DNA of 36,927 nucleotides, from the NCBI GenBank assembly GCA_947625335.1, contig CANQNY010000008.1:1-36927 (forward strand), written 5' to 3'. This document shows positions 32,188-36,927 of the stretch, one piece after another. A program made the position numbers and the translations under genes. Positions within the stretch are counted from its first letter, which is position 1; every line of letters starts with the position of its first letter. The notes under the pieces are model-generated. The model ran no database searches. It worked only from the letters and a program-made list of their open reading frames with translations, and was not told the DNA's origin. The stretch is from an uncultured Clostridia bacterium. GTDB taxonomy: Bacteria > Bacillota > Clostridia > Oscillospirales > Ruminococcaceae.

Positions 32188-32216
32188 ATTATAACACGAA
32201 CAAATCATTTTTTCAA
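32188..32216 (-). promoter_or_regulatory. Sigma-A promoter for ychF
   Basis: On the minus strand, TTGAAA (32216-32211), 17 bases, TATAAT (32193-32188). Confidence 0.75.
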
Positions 32217-32231
32217 GATGTTTTTTTGTAC

Positions 32232-32260
32232 TTGACAATTTAAATTATTTGTGATACAAT
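32232..32260 (+). promoter_or_regulatory. Sigma-A promoter for the thiamine operon
   Basis: TTGACA (32232-32237), 17 bases, TACAAT (32255-32260). The transcript should begin near 32267, right at the first stem of the TPP riboswitch. Confidence 0.85.
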
Positions 32261-32264
32261 AAAA

Positions 32265-32350
32265 GTTGCCGGAGGTACTTCGTGAGAAGTTGAGAGGGCT
32301 CTGCCCAACTCCTTGAACCTGTTGGTTAAGACCATCGTAGGGAAGGCACA
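32265..32350 (+). promoter_or_regulatory. TPP riboswitch (THI box)
   Basis: All conserved parts are present: a short closing stem (TGCC with GGCA), P2 (GGAG with CTCC), P3 (ACTTC, GTGA, GAAGT), the pyrimidine-sensing TGAGAGGGC with a small extra hairpin, TTGAACCTG, and the pyrophosphate-sensing arm ending in ATCGTAGGGAA. Binding of thiamine pyrophosphate should favour the terminator at 32358-32378 and switch off thiD and thiC. Confidence 0.97.
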
Positions 32351-32357
32351 GTTTGCG

Positions 32358-32378
32358 CCGCCCTATGGGGCGGTTTTT
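32358..32378 (+). terminator. Riboswitch-controlled intrinsic terminator
   Basis: CCGCCC, TATG, GGGCGG, TTTTT, starting 8 nt after the TPP aptamer. It is the expression platform of the switch. Confidence 0.85.
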
Positions 32379-32452
32379 CAGTCGCGCTTTCACCCGCGCA
32401 TTCGGGGAAGATTGCCCTGTTTTGGGAAATGCGCATTAAGGGGGAGCCTGCG

Positions 32453-32531
32453 GGGGGCGGGCGGATTTGCAAAGCAAATCCGTGCCGCCAAAGCGGCGGC
32501 TCCCGCGAAAGCGGGAGCCAAGCCCGCCCCC
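32453..32531 (+). repeat. GC-rich cloverleaf-like palindrome in the thiD leader
   Basis: A 10-bp outer stem (GGGGGCGGGC at 32453-32462 with GCCCGCCCCC at 32522-32531) encloses three perfect hairpins in a row: GGATTTGC/GCAAATCC (32463-32481), GCCGC/GCGGC (32484-32497) and GGCTCCCGC/GCGGGAGCC (32498-32519). The loops are AAA, CAAA and GAAA. It lies in the 216-nt non-coding stretch between the riboswitch terminator and thiD. It is not a tRNA. The rest of that stretch (32379-32452, 32532-32586) shows only a possible long-range pair, GCGCATT with AATGCGC. Confidence 0.65.
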
Positions 32532-32594
32532 GCGCCCCGGGAAATCGTCCGCGCGCGGGAGGCGATACACAAATAATCTTCCGAACGGAGGAGC

Positions 32595-33398
32595 ATGCTG
32601 TTGAAATTTTGTTTAACTGTCGCGGGGTCGGACTGCTCGGGCGGCGCGGGGATACAGGCGGATCTTAAAACGTTCGCGGCGCACGGGTGCTACGGCGCAA
32701 GCGTTGTTACAGCCGTTGTCGCGGAAAACACCCGCCGTGTTATTTCCGTGTTCAATTTGCCCGCAATTGAAGTTGCAAACCAGCTTGACGCGGTTTTTGA
32801 GGATATTGAGATTGACGCGGTAAAGCTCGGTATGCTGCCGAATGCGGAAATAATCCACACCGTCGGGGAAAAGCTTTCGGAATACAAGCCGAGGTTCTCG
32901 GTGTGCGATCCTGTTTTGTCCTCGACAAGCGGGACGGCTCTCTCGGCGGAAAACTCGCTCGACGCATTCAAAAAGTTCATCTTCGCGAATGTCAGCCTTA
33001 TAACGCCGAATATCCCCGAGGCGGAGAAGTTCTGCGGGTTTGAAATACACGGCATACCCGATATGGAAAAAGCCGCGCGAAAGCTGTTTGAATTCGGCGC
33101 GGGAGCGGTTCTCGTAAAGGGCGGACATCTCCCCGGCGACGCTGTCGACGTTCTTTTTGACGGGGAGGAATTCACAAAATTCACGTCCGCGCGGATAAAT
33201 TCCGAAAACACTCATGGGACAGGCTGTACGTTGTCCTCGGCGATAGCCGCGAATTGCGCGAACGGTATGGAGCTTTCCAAGGCGGTGGGTTCTGCTAAAA
33301 ATTACCTCACACAGGCTATTGAAAATTCATACAAGGTGGGAAAAGGCAAAAGCCCCGTAAACCACTTTTACCAAATACACAAAGGAGATTTGTTATGA
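32595..33398 (+). CDS. thiD: Hydroxymethylpyrimidine (phosphate) kinase ThiD
   Basis: 267 residues. Ribokinase-fold enzyme that phosphorylates HMP and HMP-P to HMP-PP. It has the N-terminal [19 protein letters not shown], the conserved VCDPV, and the catalytic [15 protein letters not shown] with C211. ATG 32595 is only three bases after GGAGG; the TTG at 32601 has better spacing and is a possible true start. Its stop overlaps the thiC start (ATGA). It is first in the thiamine operon under the TPP riboswitch. Confidence 0.95.
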   Translation: MLLKFCLTVAGSDCSGGAGIQADLKTFAAHGCYGASVVTAVVAENTRRVISVFNLPAIEVANQLDAVFEDIEIDAVKLGMLPNAEIIHTVGEKLSEYKPRFSVCDPVLSSTSGTALSAENSLDAFKKFIFANVSLITPNIPEAEKFCGFEIHGIPDMEKAARKLFEFGAGAVLVKGGHLPGDAVDVLFDGEEFTKFTSARINSENTHGTGCTLSSAIAANCANGMELSKAVGSAKNYLTQAIENSYKVGKGKSPVNHFYQIHKGDLL

Positions 33399-34708
33399 GA
33401 GAATACAAAACCCAAATGGAGGCGGCAAAAAAGGGCATTATCACACCCGAAATGGAAGTTGTCGCAAAAAAAGAATATCTTGACGCAGAGACTGTCCGCG
33501 AACGGGTGGCTTGCGGCTCGGTATGTATTCCCGCGAACGTCAATCACACCGCGCTTTCCGCGGAGGGTATAGGCGAGGGTCTTCGCACCAAAATAAACGT
33601 TAATCTCGGAATTTCGGGGGACGCGAACGACTACGCTCTCGAAATGCAAAAAGTCGATATGTCGATAAAATTCGGCGCGGAAGCGATTATGGATCTGTCG
33701 AATTACGGCAAAACCAACACGTTCAGAAAAGAGCTTGTCGCAAAATCTCCCGCAATGATCGGGACTGTGCCGATGTACGACGCTATCGGGTATCTTGATA
33801 AGGATCTTCTCGAAATTTCCGCGCAGGATTTTCTGAAGGTCGTCCGCGCGCACGCCGAAGAGGGCGTTGATTTTATGACTATCCACGCGGGAATAAACCG
33901 CCGCGCGGTTGAGGCGTTTCGGCGCGATCCGCGAAAGATGAATATCGTGTCCCGCGGAGGGTCGCTGTTGTTTGCGTGGATGATGATGACGGGCAACGAA
34001 AACCCGTTTTATGAGTATTATGACGATGTTCTCGAAATTCTTAGGGAATATGATGTGACGATTTCCCTCGGCGACGCGCTGCGCCCCGGCTGTATAGACG
34101 ACAGCACTGACGCGGGGCAGGTAGCCGAGCTTATAGAGCTTGGCGCGCTTACCGAACGCGCATGGGCAAAAGACGTTCAGGTTATGGTCGAGGGTCCGGG
34201 ACATATGGCAATGAACGAAATTGCCGCGAATATGGCGCTGCAAAAGCGCATTTGCCACAACGCGCCGTTTTATGTGCTGGGTCCGCTGGTGACGGATATT
34301 GCCCCCGGCTACGACCATATAACTTCTGCTATCGGCGGAGCTATCGCGGCGGCAAGCGGCGCGGATTTCCTGTGCTATGTAACTCCCGCCGAGCATTTGC
34401 GGCTGCCCGATTTGTCGGACGTTAAAGAGGGAATTATCGCGTCAAAAATCGCTGCTCACGCGGCGGATATTGCAAAGGGAGTTCCGCATTCGCGCGACCG
34501 TGACAACGAAATGGCTGCGGCGCGGCATGCGGTGGACTGGGATAAAATGTTTGAAATAGCTATCGACCCCGAAAAGGCGAGAGCGTATTTTGAAAGCTGC
34601 CCTCCCGCGGACAGGCACACCTGCTCGATGTGCGGGAAAATGTGCGCTGTCCGCACAACTAATATGATACTCGAGGGGAAGGAGGTTAAGTTTTGTTCTG
34701 AGAAATAG
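33395..34708 (+). CDS. thiC: Phosphomethylpyrimidine synthase ThiC (short clostridial form)
   Basis: 437 residues, without the N-terminal extension of proteobacterial ThiC. This radical-SAM enzyme converts AIR to HMP-P. It has [74 protein letters not shown] and [19 protein letters not shown]. The C-terminal cluster motif reads C410-SM-C413-GKM-C417, that is CX2CX3C, one residue shorter than the canonical CX2CX4C. Translation is coupled to thiD by ATGA overlap. The TAG stop forms the first bases of repeat copy B. Confidence 0.96.
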   Translation: MREYKTQMEAAKKGIITPEMEVVAKKEYLDAETVRERVACGSVCIPANVNHTALSAEGIGEGLRTKINVNLGISGDANDYALEMQKVDMSIKFGAEAIMDLSNYGKTNTFRKELVAKSPAMIGTVPMYDAIGYLDKDLLEISAQDFLKVVRAHAEEGVDFMTIHAGINRRAVEAFRRDPRKMNIVSRGGSLLFAWMMMTGNENPFYEYYDDVLEILREYDVTISLGDALRPGCIDDSTDAGQVAELIELGALTERAWAKDVQVMVEGPGHMAMNEIAANMALQKRICHNAPFYVLGPLVTDIAPGYDHITSAIGGAIAAASGADFLCYVTPAEHLRLPDLSDVKEGIIASKIAAHAADIAKGVPHSRDRDNEMAAARHAVDWDKMFEIAIDPEKARAYFESCPPADRHTCSMCGKMCAVRTTNMILEGKEVKFCSEK

Positions 34709-34909
34709 TTTATAGTGTACTACTCAAAGTGAACAATGCACAGCGCATAGTGAACAGCAAAGGTGCGCCTTCGGCGCGATTTGGATTGTCTGCAAGTACG
34801 CACGTAACCGAAACGGTAATTTTTGTTAACTTTTCCGACTTGTGACAATCTAAAATATCCGCGAAGCGGATACCTATACTATTCACTGTAAACTGTACAC
34901 TGTAAACTG
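34706..34909. repeat. Heptamer-armed inverted repeat element, copy B
   Basis: The left arm begins at the thiC stop codon and runs as heptamers: TAGTTTA, TAGTGTA, CTACTCA, AAGTGAA, CAATGCA, CAGCGCA, TAGTGAA, CAGCAAA (34706-34761). The right arm is TATACTA, TTCACTG, TAAACTG, TACACTG, TAAACTG (34875-34909). The interior carries GCGCC/GGCGC (34765-34777), the core ATTTGGATTGTCTGCAAG that matches copy A, a partial inverted partner of that core (ACTTGTGACAATC) and TATCCGC/GCGGATA (34856-34872). It encodes nothing. Like copy A it starts exactly at a stop codon. Confidence 0.75.
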
Positions 34910-34939
34910 CCATCGGGGCGGGGAGCGCCGCTCCGACTT

Positions 34940-35046
34940 GAAAAATCAGCGAGGGAACCCGTGTTTCGGGGTGAGAGGGCAGAATAGACTGCCGACCGAA
35001 GAATATGCAAACCATATTCTATTACGCCGACGGCGCGCTGATTTTC
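34940..35046 (+). promoter_or_regulatory. Structured thiW leader, candidate riboswitch related to the TPP pyrimidine arm
   Basis: AAAATCAGCG (34942-34951) pairs with CGCTGATTTT (35036-35045) to close a multibranch structure. Inside, in order: GAGGGAAC, hairpin CCCG/CGGG (34958-34970), the string TGAGAGGGC (34972-34980) leading into hairpin GGCAG/CTGCC (34978-34993), GACC, hairpin AGAATATG/CATATTCT (35000-35020), and CGCC/GGCG (35025-35035). The first half mirrors the pyrimidine-sensing half of the TPP riboswitch at 32265; the AACCTG and GCGTAGGGAA elements of the pyrophosphate half are absent. CGGCGCG (35031-35037) can alternatively pair with CGCGCCG downstream, breaking the closing stem. The ribosome site AGAGG lies in a possible small hairpin. 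The ligand is unknown. Confidence 0.5.
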
Positions 35047-35081
35047 ATGGACGCGCCGCGGAGAAAAGAGGATTTTTCAAC

Positions 35082-35639
35082 ATGAAAAAAACAGATCTTC
35101 ACAAGCTTGCAGCAGCGGCGTTTTTGACCGCGCTCGCAGTAGCCGGTTCGCAACTTCAAATCCCGTTATTCGGCGCGAAACTCAGCCCCGTCCAGCACCT
35201 TGTAAACATAATTGCGGGTGTGTACTTAGGACCTTGGTGGGCAATGGGTTCGGGCTTTTGCGCCGCGCTGATACGCAATTTTACGGGTCTGGGGACTCCG
35301 CTGGCGTTTCCGGGATCGATGATAGGGTCGTTTTTGGCGGGAGCAATGTATCATTGGGTATTCAGGAAAAAATCCAACGCCTGGAGATTGCCTGCCGCAT
35401 ATGCGGGAGAGCTTTTCGGAACTTCTGTTCTCGGAGGACTTGCGGCGTACCCGATAGCTTATCTTATTCTGAAAAATAAAGAGGCAACGCTGTTTACATA
35501 TGTTATGCCGTTTTTCTCGTCCTGCGCGTTGGGCACGGTTATCGCGATTATAATCGTAACCGCTATGAAGCGTTCCCGCGCGCTTGACAGAATTTTCGGC
35601 GCAGATGTTGAGTTTAAGACAGACAAGGCGAAGTCGTAA
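35082..35639 (+). CDS. thiW: ECF transporter substrate-binding protein ThiW
   Basis: 185 residues, five or six membrane segments. It matches ThiW, the S component predicted to import the thiazole moiety: LSPVQHLVNIIAGVYLGPWW, RNFTGLGTPLAFPGSMIG, YAGELFGTSVLGGLAAYPIAY. It needs the shared EcfA/A'/T module, not in this window. The neighbours thiM (thiazole kinase) and thiE fit a thiazole-salvage role. ATG 35082 follows AGAGG at about 11 bases, rather far, consistent with control of this start by the structured leader. Confidence 0.9.
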   Translation: MKKTDLHKLAAAAFLTALAVAGSQLQIPLFGAKLSPVQHLVNIIAGVYLGPWWAMGSGFCAALIRNFTGLGTPLAFPGSMIGSFLAGAMYHWVFRKKSNAWRLPAAYAGELFGTSVLGGLAAYPIAYLILKNKEATLFTYVMPFFSSCALGTVIAIIIVTAMKRSRALDRIFGADVEFKTDKAKS

Positions 35640-35732
35640 CGGCTGTTTTCGGGCAGCTGTTGCTGAAAATATAATTTAAGATTGACAAGGCAAAACGGGC
35701 GGGGGAAACTCCGCCTGTATTTTGAGGTAATT

Positions 35733-36551
35733 ATGGATAAATTCCAACAAGACGCGGCGGGCACGCTTGAAAAGCTGCGCGACATGCGCCCCGTGGTTCA
35801 TTCTATCACTAACTACGTCACGGCGGGCGATACGGCGAATATGCTTTTGGCGGCAGGTGCGTCGCCGATTATGGCTGACGACCCCGCCGACGCCGCTGAA
35901 GTAGCCGCAGGAGCAAACGCCCTAATGCTGAATATGGGAACGCTCTCCAAAAAGCACGTTCTGGCTATGCTTAACGCGGGGAGAGCCGCAAACGAGCGCG
36001 GCGTTCCCGTTGTTTTCGACCCCGTAGGCGTTCATTTGACGGAATTTCGGCAAAATTCTGCTCTGGAAATTCTTTCCAAAGTAAAAATATCAATAATCCG
36101 CGGAAATCTCTCGGAAATGCTGTTTATGGGCGGAATTCCCGTCAAATCGCACGGTGTGGACAGCTCGGACGCGGAAAACGAGGATCTGAAATTTACCGCG
36201 GCGCGCGAAGTCGCGGGGAAATACGGCTGTATTTGCGCTGTGACGGGCAAAAACGACCTTATTACCGACGGACGGGTGGCTGTGCGGCTCGAAAACGGCA
36301 CGGCTCTGCTGCGGAAAATCACCGGCGCGGGCGATATGACCTCGGCGGTAACGGCGGCGTTCTCGGCGGCGGCTGAGCCGTTCAAAGCGGCGGTTTTCGG
36401 CACGGCGTTTATGGGGATTTGCGGCGAAATAGCCGAAAAATTATCCGAAAACAAGGGAATGGGAACGTTTCGCGCGGAACTTTTCAACGCTGCGGGAATG
36501 AGTGCCGAAACATTCTCCGAAAAGATGAAATTTGAGGTCATAGAGGTCTGA
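35733..36551 (+). CDS. thiM: Hydroxyethylthiazole kinase ThiM
   Basis: 272 residues. It phosphorylates the thiazole alcohol (salvage) for ThiE. It has RPVVHSITNYVTAGDTANMLLAAGASPIM and VFDPVGV. The catalytic loop reads ITGAGDMTSAV with Asp201 where most ThiM enzymes have Cys (TGTGC). Aspartate is the general base of other ribokinase-fold enzymes, so activity is expected. Start at ATG 35733, five bases after GAGG; a longer frame to 35682 has no ribosome site. The 93-nt gap after thiW holds a GGCGG/CCGCC hairpin and a short copy of the thiW end. thiE begins one base after its stop. Confidence 0.95.
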   Translation: MDKFQQDAAGTLEKLRDMRPVVHSITNYVTAGDTANMLLAAGASPIMADDPADAAEVAAGANALMLNMGTLSKKHVLAMLNAGRAANERGVPVVFDPVGVHLTEFRQNSALEILSKVKISIIRGNLSEMLFMGGIPVKSHGVDSSDAENEDLKFTAAREVAGKYGCICAVTGKNDLITDGRVAVRLENGTALLRKITGAGDMTSAVTAAFSAAAEPFKAAVFGTAFMGICGEIAEKLSENKGMGTFRAELFNAAGMSAETFSEKMKFEVIEV

Positions 36552-36552
36552 T

Positions 36553-36927
36553 ATGAATAAAAAAAAGATAGATTACACGCTGTACCTTGTCACGGACAGG
36601 GAACTTATGAGCTGCGAAACCATCGAGCAGTCCGTCGAACGCGCGATAGCGGGCGGAGCGACGGTGGTCCAGCTGCGCGAGAAAAACGCGACATCGCGGG
36701 AGTTTTTCGAGCTTGCGGTTCGCGTAAAGCAGATAACCGAGCCTTGTCAAGTACCGCTTATCATAAACGATAGAATAGACATCTGCATAGCGGCGGGCGC
36801 GGACGGCGTTCATCTCGGGCAGAAAGACATTCCGTGCGATATTGCTCGGAGAATTTTAGGCTCGGAGAAAATCATCGGCGTGTCGGCAGCGACCCCCGCG
36901 GAGGCTGCGAAAGCCCAGCGCGACGGC
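36553..36927 (+). CDS. thiE: Thiamine-phosphate synthase ThiE (cut by window end)
   Basis: 125 codons seen of about 210. TIM-barrel enzyme joining HMP-PP and thiazole phosphate to thiamine monophosphate. Visible hallmarks: YTLYLVTDRELM, GGATVVQLREKNATSREF, LIINDRIDICIAAGADGVHLGQKDIP and IIGVSAATPAEAAKA. The ribosome site GAGG lies in the thiM end and the start is one base after the thiM stop, so translation is coupled. The frame is open to the window edge. Confidence 0.95.
   Translation, partial: MNKKKIDYTLYLVTDRELMSCETIEQSVERAIAGGATVVQLREKNATSREFFELAVRVKQITEPCQVPLIINDRIDICIAAGADGVHLGQKDIPCDIARRILGSEKIIGVSAATPAEAAKAQRDG

Noticed and set aside
34920-35081. A complete TPP riboswitch before thiW
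   Set aside because: Expected for thiW and looked for carefully, but the AACCTG and GCGTAGGGAA parts are absent; only the pyrimidine-arm string is shared, so it is reported as an unassigned leader.

Overview
The window reads as chromosomal DNA of a Gram-positive anaerobe of class Clostridia, probably order Oscillospirales (Ruminococcaceae-like). The reasons are strong Shine-Dalgarno sites, consensus sigma-A promoters with 17-base spacers, an HrcA/CIRCE site, a short clostridial-type ThiC, ThiW, His-less HPr-like proteins, DUF6062 and an ogg-type 8-oxoguanine glycosylase. No phage, plasmid, CRISPR, rRNA or tRNA gene was seen. The assignment rests on gene content only.

Layout: (1) 1-1114: the 5' part of mtaB (leftward), diverging from a pair of HPr-like genes. 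(2) 1115-5400: a secreted G5/3D-domain cell-wall protein with an elaborate control region (helically phased WalR-type boxes, a consensus promoter and a two-hairpin leader), then a large zinc-ribbon membrane protein. (3) 5398-9306, leftward operon: DUF6062 protein, tsaD, shikimate-kinase-like protein, CPBP protease, TM2/zinc-ribbon protein. (4) 9371-13940: overlapping divergent promoters, ogg, and two more zinc-ribbon membrane proteins. (5) 13933-17348, leftward: DUF5610-like protein, tatD, a small DUF6572-like protein, corC-like, nth. (6) 17367-19541: a heptamer-armed repeat and metG. (7) 19590-26893, rightward: a CdaR/PucR-type regulator, a 53-residue membrane protein, ftsE-ftsX-S41 protease, greA, lysS and a membrane-anchored protein. 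(8) 26890-27440, leftward: a ferritin-like helical protein and a coupled 36-residue ORF. (9) 27524-30251: tag, CIRCE-controlled htpG and a MITE-like element. (10) 30297-32216, leftward: ychF and a NERD protein. (11) 32232-36927: thiamine genes in the order TPP riboswitch, thiD, thiC, repeat, structured leader, thiW, thiM, thiE (cut by the window end).

How genes work together: ThiC makes HMP-P, ThiD phosphorylates HMP/HMP-P, ThiM salvages the thiazole, ThiE joins the two halves, and ThiW is a predicted ECF substrate-binding subunit for thiazole import. FtsEX plus the S41 protease and the 3D-domain protein are cell-envelope functions. Ogg, Nth and Tag are three base-excision-repair glycosylases scattered through the window.

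Most notable non-coding signals: (a) the thiW leader, which shares the nine-base string TGAGAGGGC and its hairpin setting with the genuine TPP riboswitch 2.6 kb upstream but lacks the pyrophosphate-sensing half; (b) two intergenic elements with inverted arms of tandem heptamers, each supplying the TAG stop codon of the gene before it; (c) five GTTACA (TGTAAC) boxes in exact 11-base phase around the 3D-gene promoter; (d) complementary-loop hairpins in the same leader.
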